The notes beneath the pieces are model-generated. The model was not told where the DNA came from. It searched no databases and saw nothing but the letters and a program-made list of their open reading frames with translations. A program made the translations under genes and the position numbers. This document shows positions 25,206 through 33,304 of a stretch of DNA of 64,000 nucleotides, piece after piece (the first letter of the stretch is position 1; every line of letters starts with the position of its first letter). Source of the stretch: Actinomycetota bacterium (lineage in GTDB: Bacteria; Actinomycetota; Acidimicrobiia; Spongiisociales; UBA5794). The DNA is taken from contig JAADIG010000082.1 in NCBI GenBank assembly GCA_013151445.1, positions 1-64,000 on the forward strand, written 5' to 3'.

Positions 25206-26599
25206 GCCATCGCCTCCTTGGTAGTGCGGGTACGGCGGTGACGCGACGGGGTTCGGACAATGAGGACCGAACCAGCGAGCATTATGAGCGATGCCAGCGC
25301 AAGGGCCGGCGCCTGTGACCCGGTTTCGAGGTCTCGAACCGGTGGCAGTTGAGGGCGGTCAACCAACGGAAAGTAGTCCTCGACCAGCGGTGACGGTCGT
25401 AACACTGGGAACATCTTCGCCGCCAGGGCTATCGCCTTTGCGGCCGGCGTGTCCTGAAAGAACTGGAGATCGGGATACTTGTCGGTGAGTGTGTTGTAGA
25501 GGTCGTCAACGCGGTACACAACGTCACCAACGCCGTCTCCATCGGCGTCGTATCCGGCGAAATCGCTCCAATAGTTGCCGCGGCCGTTGAGGGACCAGTC
25601 GTTGTCCTTGAATGTACCGGTACTGGTGACACCCACCTGTTCGACGTTGTCGATGAACGAGTTCCCATAGATGAGGTTGTTCTTCACTGCCGGGAGAAAC
25701 AGGGCACCAACCTGGTTGTACGCAAAGAGGTTGTTGCGGACCAGCCCCTCCGCATTTGCGGACGACGGGCTGTTGTCGAGGTACAAACCAGCCCTGTTGG
25801 CAATGAACCGATTCCCTTCAACGATGTAGTCGTCCATGTCCTTGAACCCGATTCCGTAACCACTCGGTCCGGTGTTGTTGGCAAAGACGTTGTTGCGAAA
25901 CTCAACACCGACGCTATACATCATGTAGGAACCGACCGAGTTATCGACGAGGTGGTTGCCCTCGACCACGATCCTGTCTGAGTACATGAAGTGCAGCCCA
26001 TAACGACCGCCCGTGATCTCGTTGTCTCGAATTATCACGTCATCCGTGAACCAGAACACGGCATCACGACCGTTACGTACGACGTTGCGTTCCACTACCG
26101 AGTTTTCACTCTCCCAAAGACGCAACCCGTCGCCCCTACTCGCGATATAGATATCTTCCTTGGCCCCAATGATGTTGTCGCTGATAGTCGAGTCATGGGC
26201 ACCCAGGAGATAGATACCGAACAACACGTCCTCAAGACGGTTCCCGACGACCGTTACCCGGGGGGCTCTCACGGAGATTCCACTGTCCTCTCGGTCGAGC
26301 GAGATACCACTTGAGCGCACCACCAGCCCTTCGATCGTGACGTCCGGAGCGGTGATCGTGATCACTGTTCCACTGCCCCCAGCGTCAACGACCGGCCAGT
26401 CCACGCCGCGCAGCGTGAGCGATTTCTCGATGGTGATATTGCCTCTGTACACGCCCGGCTCGATAACCACGACAGACCCCGGTTCGGCGGAGTCGATCAT
26501 CGTCTGAAGATCCCCACCCGCTGCCTCGGCCCGTGTTGTTACGTTTATGAGCACACCAGCGAGAACCCCCAAAACAAGAGTGGCGGCTACCCGTCGCAT
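25202..26599 (-). CDS. nosD: NosD periplasmic copper-maturation protein
   Basis: A 465-residue exported right-handed beta-helix protein of the carbohydrate-binding/sugar-hydrolysis (CASH) type. A signal peptide (MRRVAATLVLGVLAGVLINV, cut near AEA) is followed by IDSAEPGSVVVIEPGVYRGNITIEKSLTLRG and many parabolic repeats such as NRLEDVLFGIYLLGAHDSTISDN. GRGNYWSDFAGYDADGDGVGD is a NosD hallmark. A C-terminal membrane helix (ALALASLIMLAGSVLIV) anchors it. The ATG at 26599 overlaps the previous stop by one base. It passes copper and sulfur chemistry from NosFY to NosZ. Confidence 0.92.
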   Translation of the reverse strand: MRRVAATLVLGVLAGVLINVTTRAEAAGGDLQTMIDSAEPGSVVVIEPGVYRGNITIEKSLTLRGVDWPVVDAGGSGTVITITAPDVTIEGLVVRSSGISLDREDSGISVRAPRVTVVGNRLEDVLFGIYLLGAHDSTISDNIIGAKEDIYIASRGDGLRLWESENSVVERNVVRNGRDAVFWFTDDVIIRDNEITGGRYGLHFMYSDRIVVEGNHLVDNSVGSYMMYSVGVEFRNNVFANNTGPSGYGIGFKDMDDYIVEGNRFIANRAGLYLDNSPSSANAEGLVRNNLFAYNQVGALFLPAVKNNLIYGNSFIDNVEQVGVTSTGTFKDNDWSLNGRGNYWSDFAGYDADGDGVGDVVYRVDDLYNTLTDKYPDLQFFQDTPAAKAIALAAKMFPVLRPSPLVEDYFPLVDRPQLPPVRDLETGSQAPALALASLIMLAGSVLIVRTPSRHRRTRTTKEAMA

Positions 26600-27255
26600 C
26601 AGCCTTCCATTTCCATACTCTCGATGAGGGGTTTGTATGCCTTGCGGTGGTAGTACAGACCGATGGCAACGAGGATGCTGGCGACGAACGCCAGCAACAT
26701 GCCCGGCCCCGGAAGTGCAAGCGTCTTGAACTGAGCAATCTTTGCCCTGCCGAAGATGGGGGGTGTGAACTCTCCCACCGCGGCCGCCAATGGCGCAGCC
26801 GGGTCGAGATTGTGGCCAAAGTTCCACAACCAGTACTGGAGATCTATCAGAAAGATGACGGGGAACAAGAGTGCCGGTGTCACAAGAACCAACACCCAGC
26901 GCGAGTGGATAACGATCGCTGCGACGAGCAGGCCAGCGAGCACAATGATGGAGGCGATCGCAATCGACCGCTCAAACGTCGCCGCGTCGTTGAATGAACC
27001 AAGACCAACATAGTGGTTGAGTCCCTCGAGTTCGCCAACGTCTCCATCGAGACGGTTGACGAACGCACGGATTATCAGCCCGTCCGGAAACTGGGGCGCA
27101 CTGAGTCGGAGAACCCAGTACGGGAGCAGGAGGGAGACCATGAGCAAGAGTGCTGATGCGCTGAACAACCACGTTGGTAGTTGGTAGCGCTCATCACGCT
27201 CACGTTGCTCCTCCCGTGAAACACGGGGCCCCAGAATCCGGTCGATGACTGACAT
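26599..27255 (-). CDS. nosB: NosB-like membrane protein of the nos cluster
   Basis: A 218-residue membrane protein with about four helices: WLFSASALLLMVSLLLPYWVL near residue 29, SIAIASIIVLAGLLVAAIVI near 97, WVLVLVTPALLFPVIFLIDL near 119 and LLAFVASILVAIGLYY near 186. Position between nosZ and nosD, where clade II nos clusters carry the membrane protein NosB, is the main basis for the name; its biochemical role is not known. It has no cofactor motif, so it is more likely an assembly or anchoring factor than an electron carrier. It starts 12 bases after nosZ. Confidence 0.7.
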   Translation of the reverse strand: MSVIDRILGPRVSREEQRERDERYQLPTWLFSASALLLMVSLLLPYWVLRLSAPQFPDGLIIRAFVNRLDGDVGELEGLNHYVGLGSFNDAATFERSIAIASIIVLAGLLVAAIVIHSRWVLVLVTPALLFPVIFLIDLQYWLWNFGHNLDPAAPLAAAVGEFTPPIFGRAKIAQFKTLALPGPGMLLAFVASILVAIGLYYHRKAYKPLIESMEMEG

Positions 27256-27267
27256 TTTTTGTCCCTT

Positions 27268-29325
27268 CTAGCCGGCCGGTTGAACCAGGAAGTACCCGGC
27301 CATCTCGAGATGGAGCGCAGAACAGAACTCTGTGCAATAGAACGGATAGGTTCCGCTCTGGTCTGCGGTGAACTCCATCGTGGCTGTCTCACCCGGCTCG
27401 AGACTCAGATTGATGTTGTACGCCGGCAACGCAAACCCATGGGTTGCATCCTTGGACGTATCAATGTTGGTGATGTGCCAAGTGACTTCATCACCTTCTC
27501 TGATCTCTATCTGGTCCGGCGTGAAGTGGCTCCGCACCGCTGTCATCCAGATTTCGACCTTGTTCCCGTTGCGCTCGACCCTTTCGTTCCCCGCCACGGG
27601 GGCGTTCGGGTCAACTGACATCGTTTCGGGATTCCAGCCGACTTCCGGATAGACCTCGAACGGTTTCAGCTTGTCAGCCTTAATGATCTGGGCATAGTGA
27701 GGTTCACCCATGCCCATGGCCATGTCGTAAATGACCTGCATTCCACCCGTAACCGGGTTTGATGAAATCGGCTGTGAGATATCAACGAGCTGAAGGTTCT
27801 GGGGCAACAGTGGACCCGGCGGGAAGAAACGATCGATCGACCACTTGTTCAGCGACACAAGGTAACCACCGTCAGGACTGACAGTGTCACCCTCTGCAGC
27901 TGCGAGGTGACCGACGTTGTATTGCACCGGCAACGTTCCCTCAAGCTTCCAACCATCGTCGCCGCGATAGTTCGGTCCACCAAGACTCCACTTCGCAATA
28001 GTGCTGTCGAGGAAGATGCTCGTATAGGCGTAACCATCTGGACCAAACTCCGTGTGGAGAGGACCAAGACCGACCTCTACCTGAGCTTCCATTACGGAAT
28101 CGAAGTCGAGCACTGGAACGCCATAGGGGTCAAGCACCCAGTTCTTATCGGCAATGGCTTGCTGGATCTTCTTGAACGAATAGATTGTCGTGTGGGGATC
28201 TAGCTTCCCGGACACGACGATGTAGTCGCCCTTCGGCGTCACATCGGACCCGTGTGGACTCTTCGGCTCTGGGACGAAGTACAACAGTTCTTCATCGATT
28301 GCCGTCTGGAGTCCAATCATGGGAAATCCGTTGACATCGAAGGTCTTGCCTGCCCTCGCCACCTCAACAGCCTTGTCGAGGTTGATGACGTGGAGATAGT
28401 CACGGTCGCGAGCTGATGCACCTGCCTCGAACGGATCGCCGGTGCCGTCAAGACCAGTTCCTGTGGCCAGTTCCGTGTTGAATGAACCACAGAAGACCCA
28501 TCCTTCGGATTCCAGCTTCCCGGCGTCACAGAGATCCTGCCAGTACGGCGGGAGTTCCATGGCGAAGGATTGATCCTCGAGGATCTTGCCCGAACTGCGA
28601 TCAAACTTCCAGAATGTCACCATTCCCTTGTAGTCCGACTCATACGACGAGATGGGGGCGTACTCCCACCCGTTCGGTGTTGCGTACTGACCACCCTCGA
28701 TGACCCAGTCGGTGTTTGGTGTCACCTTTGTGCCACCGTGATCGTTGATTGCAACCGGGTTCTTCACGATCTGTTTGACTTCAAAGTCCCGCAGGTCGAT
28801 GACCGCGATGCGGGCGTTGGCCTTGTCGTTGATGAACACGTACTCGCCGTCGTAGTCACCCTCGGTCTCCGAAAGGGCGGGGTGATGAGTATCAGCCCAG
28901 TTAACTTCCTTGCCGTTGATATCCCCCGAAGCAAGGATCTCTTCGGTCCCTTTGTTACCGAACCCCCACCCCTGCCATGGCTCCGGCGTGAAAACTGCGA
29001 TCGTCTTCAGGATGCGCATAGATGGCAGCCCGATAACGAACATCTGGCCAGACTGACCACCCGACGCAAACATGATGTACGGATCCCACTCACCGGACGG
29101 CATGTACGTCAGACCCGCGGCCAGTAGTTGGTCATCGGAAAGCGCCTGGAGGCCGGCAGCCTCACGTCGGGTGTTGATGTTGCTCGTCGACGCCGTCCCT
29201 GAGTCACCGCTGTCACCGCTGCCACCAGTACAGGCCTGGAGAGCGAAGACCAGCACTGCCACTAGTCCGAGCATCAATAAGAGAGATCGTCTTCGCCAGA
29301 GTGGCGTCTTTGATCTTGCGGACAT
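27268..29325 (-). CDS. nosZ: Nitrous oxide reductase NosZ
   Basis: A 685-residue copper enzyme that reduces N2O to N2 outside the membrane. All seven CuZ histidines can be placed: His147/148 (DTHHP), 196 (NDHGG), 358 (SPHGS), 424 (GPLHT), 473 (VGHL) and 543 (EPHY). The C-terminal cupredoxin domain has the CuA set His629, Cys664, Glu666, Cys668, His672 and Met675. The leader has WRRRS before a hydrophobic run and a lipobox (ALQAC, Cys32), so it may be membrane-anchored. Cluster layout (nosB present, no nosR/nosX here) looks like clade II. GGAAGGA precedes the ATG. Confidence 0.96.
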   Translation of the reverse strand: MSARSKTPLWRRRSLLLMLGLVAVLVFALQACTGGSGDSGDSGTASTSNINTRREAAGLQALSDDQLLAAGLTYMPSGEWDPYIMFASGGQSGQMFVIGLPSMRILKTIAVFTPEPWQGWGFGNKGTEEILASGDINGKEVNWADTHHPALSETEGDYDGEYVFINDKANARIAVIDLRDFEVKQIVKNPVAINDHGGTKVTPNTDWVIEGGQYATPNGWEYAPISSYESDYKGMVTFWKFDRSSGKILEDQSFAMELPPYWQDLCDAGKLESEGWVFCGSFNTELATGTGLDGTGDPFEAGASARDRDYLHVINLDKAVEVARAGKTFDVNGFPMIGLQTAIDEELLYFVPEPKSPHGSDVTPKGDYIVVSGKLDPHTTIYSFKKIQQAIADKNWVLDPYGVPVLDFDSVMEAQVEVGLGPLHTEFGPDGYAYTSIFLDSTIAKWSLGGPNYRGDDGWKLEGTLPVQYNVGHLAAAEGDTVSPDGGYLVSLNKWSIDRFFPPGPLLPQNLQLVDISQPISSNPVTGGMQVIYDMAMGMGEPHYAQIIKADKLKPFEVYPEVGWNPETMSVDPNAPVAGNERVERNGNKVEIWMTAVRSHFTPDQIEIREGDEVTWHITNIDTSKDATHGFALPAYNINLSLEPGETATMEFTADQSGTYPFYCTEFCSALHLEMAGYFLVQPAG

Positions 29326-29327
29326 GA

Positions 29328-29750
29328 TTATCCTTCCGATTCTGAGCTCTGATACATGACGTCAAGCATCACGGATCCGAGCTCGGTCAATACGGCGGTC
29401 TTTGCCCTTGTCCAAGGTATGTGTAGAGCGCATGACGCTTGGTCCGGGCAAGGACCGCCGGTGCTTATGCATTTTCCGAGATCAAAAGGCCCCTCGATAG
29501 CTTCGATGACCTGAAGCAATGTCGTGTCTGTCAGATCGATGGCCAGGCGGTATCCGCCACTTGGCCCGGGGCTCGACGTTGCGTACTTGTGATTTACGAG
29601 GGGTTTCATGACCTGGGGGAGGAAGCGGGTAGTTGTCCCGATTTGCTCGGCCAGCTCGCGCCCGGGAACCGACTGTCCGGCAGCCGTTGACGACAGAACC
29701 GATATGGCCTTGAGGGCCAGTTCTGTCTTTCTTGAAATGCCTAGATGCAT
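29328..29750 (-). CDS. Rrf2 family regulator with three-cysteine cluster motif
   Basis: A 140-residue winged-helix regulator. The N-terminal domain (MHLGISRKTELALKAISVLS ... REL AEQIGTTTRFLPQVMKPLV) is typical of Rrf2/NsrR proteins, with the wing at SPGPSGGYRLA. Cys94, Cys101 and Cys107 (C-x6-C-x5-C) are placed to hold an iron-sulfur cluster that senses NO or redox state. The ATG at 29750 is preferred over an in-frame TTG that lies inside an operator-like dyad. nosZ begins 2 bases after its stop, so it very likely controls the nos operon and itself. Confidence 0.85.
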   Translation of the reverse strand: MHLGISRKTELALKAISVLSSTAAGQSVPGRELAEQIGTTTRFLPQVMKPLVNHKYATSSPGPSGGYRLAIDLTDTTLLQVIEAIEGPFDLGKCISTGGPCPDQASCALHIPWTRAKTAVLTELGSVMLDVMYQSSESEG

Positions 29751-29763
29751 AACTGGCGCCCAT

Positions 29764-29790
29764 AAATCTGTAGTTGGCAACTAGAGATTT
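29764..29790. promoter_or_regulatory. 27-bp dyad upstream of the Rrf2-nos operon
   Basis: Arms AAATCTGTAGTTG (29764-29776) and CAACTAGAGATTT (29778-29790) are perfect inverted copies around one central base apart from a single G-G position. The dyad is centred 27 bp upstream of the regulator start codon, where it would cover the promoter. Size and symmetry fit an Rrf2/NsrR-type operator, most likely for autoregulation of the whole operon. Confidence 0.65.
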
Positions 29791-29879
29791 CGATGGTGCC
29801 AGGACGGGAGGGTTCGTGATAGGGAACAAGGTCCCGTGAGGGGAGTCGTCAGGATCGTTCGACGAGGAACCTGCAACAG

Positions 29880-29917
29880 AAAAAGCGAGACCCACACTCC
29901 CAAAGTGCGGGTCTCGC
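29880..29917 (-). terminator. Rho-independent terminator of the cytochrome c gene
   Basis: Arms GCGAGACCC-A-CACT (29885-29898) and AGTG-C-GGGTCTCGC (29904-29917) form a strong stem with one mismatch. On the minus strand it is followed by five T (29884-29880). It separates the cytochrome transcript from the Rrf2-nos operon. Confidence 0.85.
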
Positions 29918-29944
29918 GTCGAATGCCAGCGGTTGTGTCGTCGG

Positions 29945-30355
29945 TTAGTTGATCGACTTGATGTACGACACTACGTCAGCGATATCCGAATCTGACAGGC
30001 TCGGATTCCCACCCTTGGGTGGCATACCAACACCCGTCGTATTCGCCGGATCGCCGGGATCACGCCCGACCTTGATGAAGTCGACAAGCTCTTGCTCGCT
30101 CAGCCCAGCAACGAAATCGCTACCAACGATGGGTTTGCCAAGGCCAGTTACCCCAGTACCGTCTGGTGCGTGACACGCAGCGCAGGTACCGACATAGATC
30201 TTCTCGCCGGCTGCCACGTCACCGCCGCCCGAAGGCGCCTCTGTTGACTGCTCAGCGGGACTCGTGGTTGCGGGTGTTTCGGTGCTCGAACCACCTCCGC
30301 AAGCTGCGGCCACGAGGGCCAAAGCGAAGACGAGCATTGGTAGTTTCTTTGCCAT
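29945..30355 (-). CDS. Class I cytochrome c lipoprotein
   Basis: A 136-residue lipoprotein with signal [19 protein letters not shown] and a Ser/Thr/Glu-rich linker. The haem site is CAACH in GTCAACHAPDGTGVTGLGKPI, and the distal Met ligand is in GVGMPPKGGNPSLSDSDIADVVSYI, a standard small cytochrome c. AGGAG sits 5 bases before the ATG at 30355, which rules out the longer frame. It lies just upstream of the Rrf2-nos operon with its own terminator and could donate electrons to NosZ; that role is inferred from position. Confidence 0.88.
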   Translation of the reverse strand: MAKKLPMLVFALALVAAACGGGSSTETPATTSPAEQSTEAPSGGGDVAAGEKIYVGTCAACHAPDGTGVTGLGKPIVGSDFVAGLSEQELVDFIKVGRDPGDPANTTGVGMPPKGGNPSLSDSDIADVVSYIKSIN

Positions 30356-30602
30356 AAAATCTCCTGTAGAAAGCGGCCGGACGTTGACAACGGAAGATAC
30401 CGGGATGCAGTCCCAACCTGTAAGGGCCGAAAGACCTTTCTTTTGCGCATTCGATTTCTTTTCCCACTGACCGGTCACCACTTGATCACCATCTTTTTTG
30501 GATACCTACGACCGGAACTCGCCATTCCAGGTAGCTGGGACGTGTCATCAACACAACCAGTCCGGCACCGGGTACGTGACAGCGAGTCTCGTTGCTGGCA
30601 CC

Positions 30603-31958
30603 CTATCCGACGATTACACCCTTGCTGAGGTCACGGTGACGGCTCAGGGTTTCATCGAGATCGATGGTCTGAAGCACTCGGTTCTCGACAACAACGCGAC
30701 CATTGATAACCGAGAAAGATACCGTTGTGGGGGCACAGAACACGAGGGCGGCGACCGGATCATGAAGTGCACCGGTGTAGGCGATATCGTTGAGATCGAA
30801 TCCGACGATGTCGGCGGCCTTACCGACGGAGATGGTACCGATATCGGACCGACCGAGTACCTCCGCTCCCCCGATTGTGGCGAGTTCCAGGGCCCGCATA
30901 TGGGAAAAAAGCGTTGAGTGGCGCGCCACACGTTGTAACAGCATGGTTTGGCGGACCTCGCCGAGCATGTGGGAACCGTCGTTGCTTGCTGAACCGTCAA
31001 CGCCAATACCGACCCGGGCGTCGGTGTCCACCAAGCTGGTGACCGGGGCAATCCCGCTAGCGAGGCGCATATTGCTTGTGGGGCAGTGCGCAACACCGGT
31101 CCTCGTCGACCCGACTAGCTTCACTTCTTCCTCACTGAGCACGACACCATGCGCCCACCATACGTCGCTACCAACCCAGCCGAGATCCTCGGCGTAGGCA
31201 ACTGGTTTGTGGCCGAAGGTTTCCAGGCAGAAGGTCTGCTCGTCGTGAGTTTCGGCGAGATGGGTGTGCATTGCGACGCCATAGTGGCGGGCAAGGACAG
31301 CGGACTCACGCATCAGATCTGCGGTGACAGAGAAGGGCGAACAAGGCGCCACGACAAGACGGGTCATCGCAAACTCCGCAGGATCGTGATGTTCTTCGAT
31401 CGCCCGCGCAGTGTCCTGGAGGATCTCATCTGCGCTCTGTACGACCGAATCGGGGGGTAGGCCGCCGTCACTCTCGCCCAAAGACATTGATCCTCGGGCA
31501 GCGTGGAACCGCATCCCGATATCCGCACCGGCGCGGATCTCGTCATCGATGCTGGCGTCATTTGGAAACAGGTAAAGGTGATCACTCGTGGTTGTACATC
31601 CGGAGAGCATCAACTCTGCCATCCCCACAAGAGCACTTGTGTAGACGGACTCGGCCGTGAGTCGGGCCCACATCGGGTACAGCGTCGTCAGCCATGGGAA
31701 GAGTTCGGACCCCGTGGCAACCGCACGGGTCAGGGTCTGATAGAGATGATGATGTGTGTTCACCAAACCCGGTATGACAACATGGTCCGCAGCATTAACA
31801 ATGCGGTCGGCGTCGAGATATTCGCATGGAATGTCGTCTGTTGGCCCGACCCAGGCGATGACGTTTGCGTGAACCGCGATAGCAGCGTCGGACAGGGTTT
31901 CCCCGGTCCGTGCATTCAACAGCACGGCCCGGATGTGATGGATGAGGAGTGTGGCCAT
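30603..31958 (-). CDS. Amidohydrolase, 8-oxoguanine deaminase-like
   Basis: A 451-residue metal-dependent deaminase of the AtzA/TrzN/8-oxoguanine deaminase group. The metal site is visible: PGLVNTHHHLYQTLTR (residues about 63-78), HTHLAETHDEQ near residue 231, WWAHGVVLSEEE near 267 and IGVDGSASND near 318. LVVAPCSPFSVTADLM and HCPTSNMRLASGI match 8-oxoguanine deaminases closely. It would release ammonia from an oxidised purine or a related ring in the cytoplasm. The exact substrate is not proved. A leaderless-type promoter precedes it. Confidence 0.82.
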   Translation of the reverse strand: MATLLIHHIRAVLLNARTGETLSDAAIAVHANVIAWVGPTDDIPCEYLDADRIVNAADHVVIPGLVNTHHHLYQTLTRAVATGSELFPWLTTLYPMWARLTAESVYTSALVGMAELMLSGCTTTSDHLYLFPNDASIDDEIRAGADIGMRFHAARGSMSLGESDGGLPPDSVVQSADEILQDTARAIEEHHDPAEFAMTRLVVAPCSPFSVTADLMRESAVLARHYGVAMHTHLAETHDEQTFCLETFGHKPVAYAEDLGWVGSDVWWAHGVVLSEEEVKLVGSTRTGVAHCPTSNMRLASGIAPVTSLVDTDARVGIGVDGSASNDGSHMLGEVRQTMLLQRVARHSTLFSHMRALELATIGGAEVLGRSDIGTISVGKAADIVGFDLNDIAYTGALHDPVAALVFCAPTTVSFSVINGRVVVENRVLQTIDLDETLSRHRDLSKGVIVG

Positions 31959-31970
31959 GGCGGAATCCTA
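31959..31970 (-). promoter_or_regulatory. Leaderless-type -10 element
   Basis: On the minus strand TAGGAT (31970-31965) is followed by 6 bases and then the ATG at 31958, with no Shine-Dalgarno sequence. Confidence 0.45.
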
Positions 31971-32113
31971 GGCTGAGTGTCGACAGAAACCGGACCAGTT
32001 CATGACCGGATGGATCCAACCGACCCCGGTAGTTATCGGTTCCGCCTTGCCCACTGGCGGCATCCCGTCACTCCCAGCAACACAATGTTTCGACCTATGC
32101 GGACTCGTAACTA

Positions 32114-32620
32114 TCAGTTCTTGATGACGTAGGTCTTTGCGATCATGTCATGGACACCCTGCCCGTACTCCTGGAACAGGATCGGCAGGTACACCGCGGC
32201 GGTTAACCAGAAGAGCAGCCCACCACCGACCCCGGAGAGATACCCCGCCGCGGCCGGGACCACCCAGCGAACTCCAGCGACAGAGAAACCCGGGATACCG
32301 GCATGTCGCGTCGGCACGACTCTGGTGCCGACAACCATCTTCCCCGGAGTTTGTCCTCGCGTCCCTATGAAGTAGATCTCATAACCCGCACCAATAATGA
32401 ACGAACCCACCGCGAACCAACCGGGAGGGTTTTCGAGAAGCGTCGTTTCACCGCTGAACGTATCTCTGATCGAACCGAGTACATCGAAACCACTGAGGGT
32501 CGCGAGTGCCGCGGATACCGCCAGGAGGATCAGACTATCGATGACGGCACCCCCGACACGCTGCCAGCGTGTCGCCACAACGTACTCCTCGCCAGCGATC
32601 GTGACCGGTCTCAGCCCCAT
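32114..32620 (-). CDS. RDD family membrane protein
   Basis: A 168-residue membrane protein with about four hydrophobic segments. The RDD motif region is TRWQRVGGAVIDSLILLAVSAAL near residue 17 (here R, then D within the first helix), and GTRGQTPGKMVVGTRVV near residue 86 is the second family hallmark. Function is unknown for most family members; some act in Na+/H+ exchange. GGGAG lies about 8 bases before the ATG. It stands alone on the minus strand between the deaminase and DUF3566 genes. Confidence 0.8.
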   Translation of the reverse strand: MGLRPVTIAGEEYVVATRWQRVGGAVIDSLILLAVSAALATLSGFDVLGSIRDTFSGETTLLENPPGWFAVGSFIIGAGYEIYFIGTRGQTPGKMVVGTRVVPTRHAGIPGFSVAGVRWVVPAAAGYLSGVGGGLLFWLTAAVYLPILFQEYGQGVHDMIAKTYVIKN

Positions 32621-32777
32621 GTTGCTTGCTCCCGCTCTCGGACGTGTCGTCGGATAGTACCGAACTCAGAACGGACGTGTGGAGAAGAGTTGACAGCGAC
32701 GAAGGGCTCGGAATCGGGCCCGATCAACCGGGGATAGAACCCACCACGACTACAGCGAAAACGTGGTTTGTTAGGAG

Positions 32778-33203
32778 CTACTGGGTCTGTTTAGCGGCGG
32801 GTTTGAACGTTGCTGCCCTGATCTTTGCAAAACGCGACTGCGGCGGGTTCGGATCGTAGGTCTCTTCGAGGACCGTGAGCTCGACACCGCCGACAATGTC
32901 GGAAATCAGGTTGTAGACGATCGCTCCGAGTGTCATCGCGGCGGTTGCCATGACGGTCCAGATGATGGCGAGATAACGCACGATCGTCATGTACAGGTCG
33001 CCATCGGGTGTGTACACAACATCCACAGCGGAGAACACCTCACTGATGGACTGTGGGATGCCGCGCTGGTCAAGAATCGACCACATCACCCACACACCCA
33101 AGGCAAAAATGAGGGCAGCAATAGCGTTAAAGATCAACGCTACTTTGAACACTGTCCACGGGTCGATCTTACGGACGACCCTTCTGACGCGACGCACTGG
33201 CAT
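32778..33203 (-). CDS. DUF3566 membrane protein next to gyrA
   Basis: A 141-residue protein with a basic N terminus (RRVRRVVRKIDPWTVFKVAL) and two helices, IFNAIAALIFALGVWVMWSIL and YLAIIWTVMATAAMTLGAIVYNLI, matching the actinobacterial DUF3566 family. That family is characteristically found directly downstream of gyrA, as here. The ATG at 33203 has AAGGAG 5 bases ahead; the in-frame GTG at 33209 lies directly on that site and is less likely. No molecular function is known. Confidence 0.82.
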   Translation of the reverse strand: MPVRRVRRVVRKIDPWTVFKVALIFNAIAALIFALGVWVMWSILDQRGIPQSISEVFSAVDVVYTPDGDLYMTIVRYLAIIWTVMATAAMTLGAIVYNLISDIVGGVELTVLEETYDPNPPQSRFAKIRAATFKPAAKQTQ

Positions 33204-33304
33204 GCGCACTCCTTATCGAATGAAGAATTAGTGTACCCGCGGACGGAACCAACCCATGTCAACCCTAGAACGATCGATCATGCTATCTGGGTTCCCGATC
33301 GTTT

